From: Terriglobus albidus
GTDB lineage: Bacteria > Acidobacteriota > Terriglobia > Terriglobales > Acidobacteriaceae
Direction: 5' to 3'
DNA: 64,000 nt
Assembly (NCBI RefSeq): GCF_025685425.1
Contig: NZ_JAGTAS010000023.1
Coordinates: 29,114 to 93,113, forward strand
The position numbers and the translations under genes were made by a program. The notes beneath the pieces were generated by a model. That model searched no databases, was not told the DNA's origin, and saw only the letters and a program-made list of their open reading frames with translations. Of this stretch, positions 8,654-17,636 are shown one piece after another (within the stretch, counting starts at the first letter, position 1; the number at the start of each line of letters is the position of its first letter).

Positions 8654-8679
8654 CTTGCATTCATATATCTGAATGCAGG
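8654..8679. promoter_or_regulatory. 26-bp palindrome upstream of the chemoreceptor gene
   Basis: Arms CTTGCATTCA and TGAATGCAGG match at 9 of 10 positions around a TATATC centre. It lies about 105 bases upstream of the ATG at 8785. It is too AT-rich in the centre and lacks a T tract, so it looks like an operator rather than a terminator. The binder is unknown. Confidence 0.4.
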
Positions 8680-8784
8680 TAATTTGTGGTGACCTCTTGA
8701 CGCACCAAGGTAACCCGGCGAAAGCGCTATTGCTTCCTTTGAGCGTGTCGATGAATACGACATAAAGATAAGGAGGTTCGACCC

Positions 8785-10371
8785 ATGAAAGACCTCACAA
8801 TCAAACAAAAGCTTTTAAGCGCCACAGGCGCTTTGACTCTCCTGGTAGCAGTTCTCGGTGTTGCATTCGTATATCGCGTCAGCACTCTTGGAGACACAAT
8901 CCAGGAACTTGGCCTGAAAGACGCACAGAAGTTCTATCTCGCAGGTCTTGCAGACGCAGCAGGCTCTGAGATGCTTGCCGCACAACGTGGTGAGCTCGCG
9001 CAGGCAGCGTTAGGTAATTGGACTGTAGCCTCCAAGCGTGCAGGGGAGTACGCGGAGCATGAGACTGCGCTTCGGAAATCGCTCAAGTCCGTTCGTGAGA
9101 TTGGAGTGGGAGGCGCCGGCGCGGCGCTGCTGGATAAGACAGAGTCCACACTCGACCGCATCGACCCCATCTTCGCGCGGTTCAACGCGGCGGTGAATGC
9201 GCATGATCTGCAAGCCGCGCAGGACGTAAACCTGAATCAGTTGGTCCAGCCGCTCGAGGAAGTCGATAACATCAGCAAGCAGCTTCTTGAACACCAGAAA
9301 GACATCATGGCTGAGGCGAACCAGAAGGCTCATGGTGCGATCGTTGCGTCTGACACCGCCGCCTGGACATTGCTTTTCCTTGCTCTTGGCGTTGCGGGCG
9401 TGGTGACGTGGGTAGTCATTCGGCTGGAACGCGAGCTGCGCAAGAACGTGCTCGACCTGAATCAGGGTGCTGAACAGATTGCCTCCGCTGCGTCACAGAT
9501 CTCGTCGTCCAGCCAGAATCTGGCTCGCGACAGCTCGGAGCAGGCGGCGATGATCGAAGAGACGTCGGCCTCTTCCGAAGAGATCTCATCCATGGCGAAG
9601 CGCAACGCGGACAATGCGCGCGCGGCGATGGGAATTGTCGGCACTGCCGTTAGCACCTCCCAGCAGAGCGCCGCGGCTGTGAAGGAGTGCGTCAACGCGA
9701 TGACCGGCATCAATGAGAGTTCGCAGCAGATTGCGAAGATCATCAGCGTCATCGACAAGATTTCGTTCCAGACCAATATCCTGGCTCTGAATGCAGCGGT
9801 AGAAGCGGCCCGTGCCGGTGAGGCTGGAGCAGGCTTCGCAGTGGTCGCCGAAGAGGTGCGCAACCTCGCGCAACGCTCGGCCGAAGCAGCACATGAAACC
9901 TCGGCTCTGATCGGAGCAGCACTGACCAATGCCGAAGACGGCCGCCATAAGATCGAATCTCTGGTTCAGGCGGGAAGCAAGTTGGAAGGATCCTTTGCTG
10001 AGATCAAGTCGCTGGTCGACCAGATCGGCGATGGGTCTTCGGAGCAGGTTGGCGGCGTGGGTCAGATCGCACATGCCATCTCACGCATGGAGTCGGTCAC
10101 GCAGAAAAATGCGTCAAATGCTGAGGAGTCTGCCGCAGCCGCTGAGCAGCTGAATGCGCAGTCGGGAGCGCTTCACGAACTGGCTGCCCGGCTTGGGGCT
10201 ATGGTTGGTCTGCGCACCTCCTCCCGTAGGGAGGTGCAGCGTGGAGCGGAGAGATTTTCGATAAAGCCTGACGCAAAGCCTGTTGCAAAGGCCGCAAAAG
10301 CGATGATGCGTCCAGTAGCGGTCCCGATCGCTGCCGGCGGCGGGAACGACGCAAACTTTGTGGAGTTCTAG
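8785..10371 (+). CDS. Methyl-accepting chemotaxis protein
   Basis: Transmembrane chemoreceptor, 528 residues. TM1 is at about residues 11-30, a periplasmic four-helix-bundle sensor at about 31-190, and TM2 at about 192-213. The cytoplasmic signalling coiled coil follows, with its highly conserved hairpin tip at about 319-365 ([20 protein letters not shown] and [19 protein letters not shown]). No obvious HAMP domain separates TM2 from the coiled coil; residues 214-235 run straight into methylation-helix-like sequence. There is no C-terminal CheR/CheB tether pentapeptide. A strong AAGGAGG box precedes the ATG. No che genes are nearby, so it would feed a chemosensory array encoded elsewhere. Confidence 0.95.
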   Translation: MKDLTIKQKLLSATGALTLLVAVLGVAFVYRVSTLGDTIQELGLKDAQKFYLAGLADAAGSEMLAAQRGELAQAALGNWTVASKRAGEYAEHETALRKSLKSVREIGVGGAGAALLDKTESTLDRIDPIFARFNAAVNAHDLQAAQDVNLNQLVQPLEEVDNISKQLLEHQKDIMAEANQKAHGAIVASDTAAWTLLFLALGVAGVVTWVVIRLERELRKNVLDLNQGAEQIASAASQISSSSQNLARDSSEQAAMIEETSASSEEISSMAKRNADNARAAMGIVGTAVSTSQQSAAAVKECVNAMTGINESSQQIAKIISVIDKISFQTNILALNAAVEAARAGEAGAGFAVVAEEVRNLAQRSAEAAHETSALIGAALTNAEDGRHKIESLVQAGSKLEGSFAEIKSLVDQIGDGSSEQVGGVGQIAHAISRMESVTQKNASNAEESAAAAEQLNAQSGALHELAARLGAMVGLRTSSRREVQRGAERFSIKPDAKPVAKAAKAMMRPVAVPIAAGGGNDANFVEF

Positions 10372-10481
10372 AGCATTTCCTGTACGTGTAGTGCAGGGCC
10401 TCAATATCCATGGGCGTTTTCCGCAATGAAAACGCCGCTGCACTCCTCTTCGGGGATACCCAGCAACAGGGAAAATGCTCT
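10370..10481. repeat. Inverted-ended repeat, family R3, copy 1
   Basis: It begins AGAGCATTTCC at the stop codon of the chemoreceptor gene and ends with the inverted form GGGAAAATGCTCT. Inside is GCAATGAAAACGCCGCTGCA. A second copy sharing the left end and the internal block is at 46141-46212. Confidence 0.7.
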
Positions 10482-10511
10482 AATTCCACATTTCGCTGCT
10501 GCACACACTCC

Positions 10512-10540
10512 CGGGGAGCCGTCAGGCTCCCCGAATTTTT
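10512..10540 (+). terminator. Intrinsic terminator
   Basis: Perfect stem CGGGGAGCC / GGCTCCCCG with a 4-base loop, followed by AATTTTTG. It probably ends the chemoreceptor transcript. Confidence 0.8.
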
Positions 10541-10554
10541 GTCCATTTTTCGTG

Positions 10555-10721
10555 TGTCATTTCGCAGTGACCGAGGGGAACGGAGAAATCTGCTTTTCTG
10601 CTACAGCGTTCTTTGCATGACTCAAGATCGGGAAAGATATCGCGCCACGCGCGACACTCATTCTTCACTGAAGCGAAGATGAGATAAGAGCAGATTTCTC
10701 CGCTTCGCTACGAAATGACAA
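10555..10721. repeat. Inverted-arm repeat, family R4, copy 2
   Basis: The left arm has GTCATTTCGCAGTGACC and GGAGAAATCTGC; the right arm has GCAGATTTCTCC then GCTACGAAATGAC. About 100 bases separate the arms. The left arm matches the hairpin at 7319-7360 (read on the minus strand). It lies between the converging chemoreceptor and kinase genes. Confidence 0.7.
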
Positions 10722-10739
10722 CAAAAAAGGCATCGAGCT

Positions 10740-12110
10740 TCAATCCACCAGTCTCGGCAGATGAATCGAAATCACCAAACCACCCCCGCGACGATTTGCC
10801 GCCGAGATCGTGCCGCCATGAAGGTGCACCGCACGCTCGGCGATAGAGAGTCCCACGCCGAATCCTCCGGTTGAATCACGACGCGCGCTGTCAGTGCGAT
10901 AGAAGGCACGGAAGAGAAGGGGAAGACTCTCTTCCGGAACTCCGGGGCCGTGATCGGCGATCTCAATGGCGACCACAGGCCGCGATACGGCCGGTCTCCG
11001 TTTGTGAGCAGGTTCAAGAACATCGTCAGCCTTGATCGAGATGCTAACCTCCGTATTGGCTGCGGTGAAACGAATCGCATTGCGAACGACGTTTTCTGTC
11101 GTTCGCCGCAGCAGCTCGGCATTGCCTTCCACGAAGAGCGATGGGCTTGCTGATTGGAAAAATACACTGCGGCCGCGCGCAGCCGCTTCAAACTGCAGGT
11201 CGGGAAGCTGCGATTCGATCAGCTCTACGATGTCGATGCGTTCCTTGGGAGAGATCTCGCGCGTGCTCTCCATCAGCGAGAGTGTCAGCATCTGGCCAAT
11301 GAGCTCGTTGACACGCTCGGCCTCGACCTCCATGCGATCCAATGAGGAGAGGGGTTGGGGGCTCTCTTCGCGGGCCATCTCCAGCGCCAGGCGGAGCCGT
11401 GCCAGCGGCGAACGCAGCTCGTGACTGACATCGCGCACCAGCATCTTCTGTGCCTGGATCAGCGAACTGATGCGGTCGGCCATGGAGTTGAAATCCAGCA
11501 TCAGGCTGCGGACATCAGCGCCTCCGACACCGCTCCAGGGCCGTCGTTCGACCGGCAGACGCACCGCGAGATCGCCACTGGAGAACTCCCGGAACGCACG
11601 CGAAAGAGCACGTACCGGCCGCGTCAGCAGGAGGGCGAAGAGGAAGGTCACCATCATCGAGACCGGCAGTGCCACAAAAGGCATGTGCGGGAACCACGGG
11701 CGTCTGATGTAGGGGCCGCGATGCAGAACGACGTACTCTGCTGTTGCAGTGGAGTACGGCGTGGCCGTCACCCACATCGAACCGTCGTGCACACCCTGTA
11801 CATCCTTTTTTTCTAAGGCTCGACGGATGACTGCAGTCATCTTCTCTGAAATCATGTCGCCGCAAAGGATCTCCCCGTGCACATCGGCGAGCAGGTACTC
11901 CTCGCCAACATGTTGAAAGCCCTCGCAGCCGTGGCGTTCATAGGCGCCTACGGCAAGGGCATGGACCTTGGTGGCGTCTGCCTGTGCAAAGGCAAAGATG
12001 TTCTCAAGCGATCCGTGTTCCTGGTCGGGATTCAGCGCGGTCGCCACCAGGAAGATACCGATAATCGAGACCCAGAACGCGAGAAACATCTGCAGGAAGA
12101 AGGTGCGCAT
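10740..12110 (-). CDS. Membrane sensor histidine kinase (CpxA-like)
   Basis: Sensor of the two-component system partnered with 12110-12826. TM1 is at about residues 5-27, a periplasmic sensor at 28-142, TM2 at 143-163, and HAMP at about 164-217. The dimerisation domain has the phospho-acceptor in DVSHELRSPLARL (His230). The ATPase domain has the N box (ENVVRNAIRF, about 339-348), the G1 box (DHGPGVPEES) and the G2 box (GFGVGLSIAERA). The SPLARL version of the H box and the layout are CpxA-like. It overlaps the regulator by one base (TGATG). With the efflux operon across the divergent promoter, envelope or compound stress is the probable signal (inference). Confidence 0.95.
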   Translation of the reverse strand: MRTFFLQMFLAFWVSIIGIFLVATALNPDQEHGSLENIFAFAQADATKVHALAVGAYERHGCEGFQHVGEEYLLADVHGEILCGDMISEKMTAVIRRALEKKDVQGVHDGSMWVTATPYSTATAEYVVLHRGPYIRRPWFPHMPFVALPVSMMVTFLFALLLTRPVRALSRAFREFSSGDLAVRLPVERRPWSGVGGADVRSLMLDFNSMADRISSLIQAQKMLVRDVSHELRSPLARLRLALEMAREESPQPLSSLDRMEVEAERVNELIGQMLTLSLMESTREISPKERIDIVELIESQLPDLQFEAAARGRSVFFQSASPSLFVEGNAELLRRTTENVVRNAIRFTAANTEVSISIKADDVLEPAHKRRPAVSRPVVAIEIADHGPGVPEESLPLLFRAFYRTDSARRDSTGGFGVGLSIAERAVHLHGGTISAANRRGGGLVISIHLPRLVD

Positions 12111-12826
12111 CAGGCCTCAGCTTCCTCGTCCATGATGAACATGTAGCCGCTGTTACGGATGGAGCGGATCTTTCCGCAAAAGCCTGAAAGTTCCTCCAGC
12201 TTCTTGCGCAGCCGCGAGATGTTCATATCGACCGCGCGATCGTAGGGGCGGGACTCTCGCTCGAAGAGGGCCATGGAGATATCGTCACGGCTTACCACTT
12301 CATCCACGCGGCCCAGAAGATACTGCAGCAGCGTGAACTCGATGTCGGTAAGCGGGATGCGGCGCTCGCGAAAGAAGATCTCACGTTTACGGGCATCGAC
12401 GCGGAACTCGGAGCTTGCCGAAGAACTGACGGGATCCGCGCTGTGCTGCGAGCGGCGGAGGATAGCCTTCATGCGAGCCATCAGTTCCCGCGGATTGAAA
12501 GGCTTGCCCAGATAGTCGTCTGCACCCATCTCAAGACCGACGATACGATCGACCTCTTCGCCTCGCGCTGTGAGCAGAAGCACGCGATACGGCCGGATCT
12601 TGTGCAGGCGGCGAAGCACCTCGAACCCTTCAATATCGGGCAGCATCACGTCCAGAATCAGCAGGTCAGGCTCCTCCTCGCGCGCGTGGCGAATACCCTC
12701 TTCGCCGGTATGTGCCGTGCTGACGCGCCATCCGTGAGTGGAAAGGTAGTGCTGCAGCATATCGCAGAGCTGGATATCATCGTCCACAATCAATACGGAC
12801 TCGGCTGCATCGGACTTGCCTGCCAC
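12110..12826 (-). CDS. OmpR-family response regulator
   Basis: DNA-binding partner of the kinase at 10740-12110. The receiver domain covers about residues 8-122, with acidic pocket DDD at 15-17, phospho-acceptor Asp59 in LILDVMLPD, and the conserved Lys in DDYLGKPFNPREL. The C-terminal winged helix covers about 140-232 (TDIEFTLLQYLL, then YDRAVDMNISRLRKKLEE). It is divergent from the efflux operon at 12982. Direct repeats at 12890-12923 between them are the likely binding site for both promoters. Confidence 0.96.
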   Translation of the reverse strand: MAGKSDAAESVLIVDDDIQLCDMLQHYLSTHGWRVSTAHTGEEGIRHAREEEPDLLILDVMLPDIEGFEVLRRLHKIRPYRVLLLTARGEEVDRIVGLEMGADDYLGKPFNPRELMARMKAILRRSQHSADPVSSSASSEFRVDARKREIFFRERRIPLTDIEFTLLQYLLGRVDEVVSRDDISMALFERESRPYDRAVDMNISRLRKKLEELSGFCGKIRSIRNSGYMFIMDEEAEA

Positions 12827-12889
12827 TTCACTTCTCCCTTCCTTACCTCATCCCATATTGTGCTCCACGAAGGCAACCGCGTGCGGCCG

Positions 12890-12923
12890 GTTACAAACTG
12901 TTACGAATCGTGACGATCGTAAC
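12890..12923. promoter_or_regulatory. Direct-repeat box for an OmpR-type regulator
   Basis: Pentamers GTTAC (12890), GTTAC (12900), GTGAC (12910) and GTAAC (12919) are spaced 10, 10 and 9 bases, one helical turn apart. This spacing is characteristic of OmpR/PhoB-type sites. The box lies between the divergent regulator (start 12826) and adaptor (start 12982). Confidence 0.6.
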
Positions 12924-12981
12924 GGCAATTTCCCCGTCTTTACAGTTGCGAGACATCTCGCCAAAGGACAGGGAAAGAACC

Positions 12982-14190
12982 ATGGCTGAGTCGGCAACCG
13001 CAACCACGACCACTGAGACAGAGGTCCGGCGAAAAAAGAAGCGTCACTGGCTGGCATGGCTGCTGGTCTTTCTTGTCATCGGAGTTTTGCTACTGCCGCT
13101 GTTGCATAAACCGGCGCCGCCGCAGTTTGGGGGACCTCCCATGGGCGGCGGGGCCTCGGTGAACGTCGAGCAGGTTCAGCAGGGTCCGATGGATATCTTC
13201 CTTGATGCCCTGGGGACTGTCACTCCGCTCCAGACGGTGAATGTCTACAGCCAGGTGAGCGGCCGCGTGCTGTCGGTGAACTACCGTGAAGGCCAGATGG
13301 TGGAGAAAGGCCAGTCGCTGGTCGAGATCGATCCGCAGCCAACCGAGGCGCAACTGAAGCAGGCGCAAGGTTCCTTGACGCGTGACACCGCCACCCTGGA
13401 GCAGGACCGCATCAACCTGAAGCGCTATCAGGATGCCTACGCGCAGAAGGCCATCCCGCAACAGACCGTCTTTGACCAGGAAGCTGCCGTTCGGCAGGCC
13501 GAGGGCACAGTCCAGAATGATGAAGGCCTGGTGCAGTACTACAAGGTGCAGCTCTCGTACTGCCACATCGTGGCGCCGATCAGTGGGCGCATCGGACTTC
13601 GTCTGATCGATCCGGGTAACACCATCTTCTCTGGCTCAAGCTCGACGATTGCCACCATCACACAACTGAATCCCATCACGACGGTCTTCTCCATCGCCGA
13701 AGATCATATGCCCGCGGTGCAGCGGCAGATCGCGGCGCAGAAGTCCGGCCTGACGGTTGACCTCTATGACCGGTCGCAGGCCAACAAGCTGGCTACGGGT
13801 AAGCTGCTGACCTTCGACAACCAGGTGGACACCTCAACCGGGACAGTTCGCCTCCGCGCTGAGTTTGAGAACAAGGACCGTGCGTTGTTCCCGAATCAGT
13901 TCGTCAACGCGCGGCTTGAGGTGAATCGCCTGGAGAACGCGAAGATCATCAGCACCGCTGCCGTGCAGTACAACGGCCAGCAGGCCTTTGTGTATACGGT
14001 AGACAAGGAAGACAAGGTCCACCTCCAGAACATCACGGTGGTCAACACCGAAGGTGCGAAGTCGGCGATTGAAGGCCTGAACGTCGGGGATCTGGTTGTT
14101 ACCAGTAACTTCGATCGCATTCAGGACGGTGCACAGGTCAGCATCGCGGGCGCACCGCATGCAAATGCGGGCAAGAGGCCGGCACGATGA
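12982..14190 (+). CDS. RND efflux periplasmic adaptor (MdtA-like)
   Basis: Adaptor for the two permeases that follow. A cytoplasmic N-terminus rich in Thr and basic residues precedes a membrane anchor ([20 protein letters not shown], about residues 27-46). Then come the lipoyl domain ([20 protein letters not shown]), a short alpha-hairpin, the second lipoyl half ([19 protein letters not shown]), a beta-barrel and a membrane-proximal domain. The ATG at 12982 has a GGGAAAG box 5-6 bases ahead; an upstream start at 12910 would run through the regulator box. The stop overlaps the permease start (ATGA). Confidence 0.95.
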   Translation: MAESATATTTTETEVRRKKKRHWLAWLLVFLVIGVLLLPLLHKPAPPQFGGPPMGGGASVNVEQVQQGPMDIFLDALGTVTPLQTVNVYSQVSGRVLSVNYREGQMVEKGQSLVEIDPQPTEAQLKQAQGSLTRDTATLEQDRINLKRYQDAYAQKAIPQQTVFDQEAAVRQAEGTVQNDEGLVQYYKVQLSYCHIVAPISGRIGLRLIDPGNTIFSGSSSTIATITQLNPITTVFSIAEDHMPAVQRQIAAQKSGLTVDLYDRSQANKLATGKLLTFDNQVDTSTGTVRLRAEFENKDRALFPNQFVNARLEVNRLENAKIISTAAVQYNGQQAFVYTVDKEDKVHLQNITVVNTEGAKSAIEGLNVGDLVVTSNFDRIQDGAQVSIAGAPHANAGKRPAR

Positions 14191-17100
14191 GCCTGTCACG
14201 GCCTTTCATTCAACGCCCGGTTGCCACCATCCTGTTCATGGTGGCGATCCTCCTGGTGGGAGTTGTGGCCTATCTGCAGTTGCCGATCTCGGCGCTGCCG
14301 GAGGTGAACTATCCCACCATCCAGGTGCAGACCTTTTATCCCGGCGCGAGCCCTGACGTGATGTCGTCCACTGTGACGGGGCCGCTGGAGAAACAATTCG
14401 GCCAGATCCAGGGACTGACACAGATGACCTCCACCTCCTCGGGCGGAGCATCGGTCATCGTGCTGCAGTTTGCCCTCTCAGAAGATATCGACGTCGCCGA
14501 GCAGGAGGTGCAGGCGGCGATCAACGCGGCGAACAGCTATCTGCCGTCTGACCTGCCAATTCCGCCGACGTACAGCAAGACCAATCCCGCGGATGCTCCG
14601 GTGCTGACGCTGGCGCTTACCTCGAAGAGCCTGACGCTCTCGCAGGTTGAAGACCTTGCGGATACGCGCCTGGCGCCCAAGATCTCGCAACTCTCCGGCG
14701 TGGGCCTGGTTACGATTCAGGGTGGACAGAAGCCCGCCGTGCGCATTCAGGCGAATCCGGCCACGCTGGCGTCATTCGGCCTGACGATGGAGGAGCTGCG
14801 GACCGCAATCTCGAATGCCAGCGTCAACGGAGCCAAAGGAACCTTCAACGGGCCGCAGCAGGCCTACACGATTGACGCGAACGACCAGATCACCTCCGCC
14901 GAGCAGTACAAGAACATCGTCGTTGCTTACAAGAATGGCAATGCGGTGTTGATGAAGGACGTGGCGAACGTCACCAATGGTGTTGAGAATGCAAAGCTGG
15001 CCGCGTGGTCTGGCGAGACGCCCGCGATTATCGTCAACATTCAGCGGCAGTCGAACGCCAACACCATCAAGGTGGTGGACTCTATCCAGGCGCTGCTGCC
15101 GCAGTTGAAGTCGAGCCTCCCGGCCTCTGTGCAGGTGAAGACGCTGACCGACCGTACGACCACGGTGCGGGCTTCGGTGGAAGACGTCGAGTTCGAGTTG
15201 ATGCTCACCATCGTCCTGGTGGTTGCTGTGATCTTCGTCTTCCTGCGTTCGTGGCGGGCGACGATTATCCCAGCGGTTGCGGTTCCTCTTTCGCTTGTCG
15301 GCACCTTTGCCGCGATGTATGCGCTGGGGTACAGCCTCAACAACCTGACCCTGATGGCGCTTACCATCTCGACCGGCTTCGTTGTGGACGACGCCATCGT
15401 GATGATTGAGAACATCAGCCGCTATCTGGAGGAAGGTATGAGACCGATGGAGGCAGCGCTGAAGGGCGCCTCCGAGATCGGCTTTACGATCCTTTCTCTG
15501 ACGGTTTCCTTGATTGCGGTTCTAATTCCGCTGCTCTTCATGAGTGATATCACTGGACGGCTCTTCCGCGAATTCGCGGTCACGCTGGCGGTAACGATTG
15601 TGATTTCAGCGGTGGTCTCCCTGACGCTGACGCCGATGATGTCTTCGCGTCTGTTGCGGCATACCCCACCGGAAGATGAGGGACGGTTCTATGCGTGGTC
15701 GGAGCACGTCTTCGATCGCATCATCGCGTTCTATGGCCGCACTCTGACCTGGGTGCTGGAGCGGCAGCGGACGACGCTCTTCGTTGCGGTGGTGACCGTC
15801 GTGACGGCAGGCCTGCTTTATTACTACATCCCCAAGGGGTTCTTCCCGACCCAGGATACTGGTCTGATTCAGGCAATAACGCAGGCGCCTGAGGCGACGA
15901 GCTTCGACGCGATGACGCAACGGCAGCAGGCCGTCGCGCGCGTGGCACTGGCCGATTCCGCGGTGAAGTCGGTGGTCTCATTTGTCGGCATCGACGGAAC
16001 CAACACTACTTTGAACACCGGCCGTCTGCAGATCAATCTGAAGCCGCTGTCGGAGCGTAAGCAGAACGCCACCGAGATCATCCAAAGGCTACGCGAGAAG
16101 ATGAACAAGGTCACCGGCATCCAGACCTATCTGCAGCCGGTGCAGGACCTGACGGTCGAAGACCGTGTCAGCCGCACGCAGTATCAGTACACCGTCGAAG
16201 ATCCTGACTCGGAAGAGCTGAGCGCATGGACGGCGAAGCTGGTCGACCGTTTGCGCAAGCTGCCGCAGCTACAGGATGTCGCAACGGATGAGGCTCCAAA
16301 CGGAAATGCCATGGCGCTTTCGATCGATCGTGTGACCGCATCGCGCCTGGGTGTCTCGCCGCAGACGCTGGACGATACGCTGTACGACGCCTTTGGGCAG
16401 CGCCAGGTCACGACGTTGTATTCGCAGACGAACCAGTATCACGTAATCCTCGAGGCGCAATCGCAGTTTCAGAGTTCGCCCCGCGGACTCGACTCCATCT
16501 ATCTGCAGGGCAGCAGCAGCTCTTCCTCTTCGACCGGCAGCGGTGGTGGATCAGGTTCGGGAAGCACGACGCCGGCCTCCCAACTGACGGCGAGCTCGAC
16601 CTCGGGCGTGAGTGCTGTGAGTTCGGCTTCGTCATCCTTGGCGACTACCTCCTCGACCTCGCAGCTCAGCAACAGTGCGAGCGCCAACTCACTGGCCGGC
16701 GGCGTCGCGAGCTCTGTATTGCAGACCGCATCGACCACTGCGGCCTCAACGGGCACGGCGGCTTCCGGTGGCACCGGCGGCTCAGGCACTGCCGGCACGG
16801 CGGCAACTTCGGGTAGCGCTTCAGGCGCAGGAAGCAGTTCCTCTTCGACATCGCGCGCGTTGCCGATTCCGTTGTCGGCGTTTACCTCGGTTGAAAAGAA
16901 GTTGACGCCGCTTACAGTCAATCACCAGGGACAGTTCCCGGTTGTAACCATCAGCTTCAATCTGGCGCCAGGTGTCCATCTCAGCCAGGCGGTGGATGCC
17001 ATTCACAAGGTCGAGAAGGACCTCAATCTGCCGGTGAACGTACAGACCAGGTTCCAGGGCACAGCGGCCTCGTATGAGAACTCGCTGGCGAATGAAGGTC

Positions 17101-17636
17101 TGCTGGTGCTGGCCGCACTGGTGACGGTCTATATCGTGCTGGGCGTGTTGTATGAGAGCTTTATCCATCCGCTCACCATTCTGTCCACGCTGCCTTCGGC
17201 AGGTGTAGGAGCGCTGCTGGCGCTGATGATCTGCCGGCAGGATCTTGGCATTGTTGGCATCATCGGCATCGTGCTGCTGATCGGCATCGTGAAGAAGAAC
17301 GGCATCATGATCGTAGACTTCGCCATGCAGGCTGAGCGGGAGGAGGGCAAGACTCCCGAGGAAGCCATCTACACGGCATCGCTGCTGCGCTTCCGTCCCA
17401 TCCTGATGACGACGCTGGCGGCGCTCTTCGGCGGCATTCCGCTGGCTCTGGGGCAGGGCATCGGTGCAGAGCTGCGCCGTCCACTGGGTATCGCGATGGT
17501 CGGCGGCCTACTGGTGAGCCAGTTGCTCACGCTGTACACCACGCCGGTCATCTATCTGTGGTTTGACCGCATCAGCCGCAAGCTTCGTCCCAGCAGATCG
17601 TACGAGACGGACCTTCCGATGGAGAGTGAGGCATGA
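14187..17636 (+). CDS. RND efflux permease (MdtB-like) with a long Ser/Gly/Thr insert
   Basis: First of two paired permeases, 1149 residues against about 1040 for E. coli MdtB. It starts [20 protein letters not shown] (TM1). The relay motif [16 protein letters not shown] is in TM4, and [19 protein letters not shown] opens the second porter segment, all MdtB-like. The excess length is a low-complexity block at about residues 775-890 (nt about 16510-16860), made almost only of Ser, Gly, Thr and Ala. It is inserted in the periplasmic docking region just before [16 protein letters not shown]. The frame continues cleanly through it, so it is not a frameshift. It overlaps both neighbours by ATGA. 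Confidence 0.95.
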   Translation: MSLSRPFIQRPVATILFMVAILLVGVVAYLQLPISALPEVNYPTIQVQTFYPGASPDVMSSTVTGPLEKQFGQIQGLTQMTSTSSGGASVIVLQFALSEDIDVAEQEVQAAINAANSYLPSDLPIPPTYSKTNPADAPVLTLALTSKSLTLSQVEDLADTRLAPKISQLSGVGLVTIQGGQKPAVRIQANPATLASFGLTMEELRTAISNASVNGAKGTFNGPQQAYTIDANDQITSAEQYKNIVVAYKNGNAVLMKDVANVTNGVENAKLAAWSGETPAIIVNIQRQSNANTIKVVDSIQALLPQLKSSLPASVQVKTLTDRTTTVRASVEDVEFELMLTIVLVVAVIFVFLRSWRATIIPAVAVPLSLVGTFAAMYALGYSLNNLTLMALTISTGFVVDDAIVMIENISRYLEEGMRPMEAALKGASEIGFTILSLTVSLIAVLIPLLFMSDITGRLFREFAVTLAVTIVISAVVSLTLTPMMSSRLLRHTPPEDEGRFYAWSEHVFDRIIAFYGRTLTWVLERQRTTLFVAVVTVVTAGLLYYYIPKGFFPTQDTGLIQAITQAPEATSFDAMTQRQQAVARVALADSAVKSVVSFVGIDGTNTTLNTGRLQINLKPLSERKQNATEIIQRLREKMNKVTGIQTYLQPVQDLTVEDRVSRTQYQYTVEDPDSEELSAWTAKLVDRLRKLPQLQDVATDEAPNGNAMALSIDRVTASRLGVSPQTLDDTLYDAFGQRQVTTLYSQTNQYHVILEAQSQFQSSPRGLDSIYLQGSSSSSSSTGSGGGSGSGSTTPASQLTASSTSGVSAVSSASSSLATTSSTSQLSNSASANSLAGGVASSVLQTASTTAASTGTAASGGTGGSGTAGTAATSGSASGAGSSSSSTSRALPIPLSAFTSVEKKLTPLTVNHQGQFPVVTISFNLAPGVHLSQAVDAIHKVEKDLNLPVNVQTRFQGTAASYENSLANEGLLVLAALVTVYIVLGVLYESFIHPLTILSTLPSAGVGALLALMICRQDLGIVGIIGIVLLIGIVKKNGIMIVDFAMQAEREEGKTPEEAIYTASLLRFRPILMTTLAALFGGIPLALGQGIGAELRRPLGIAMVGGLLVSQLLTLYTTPVIYLWFDRISRKLRPSRSYETDLPMESEA

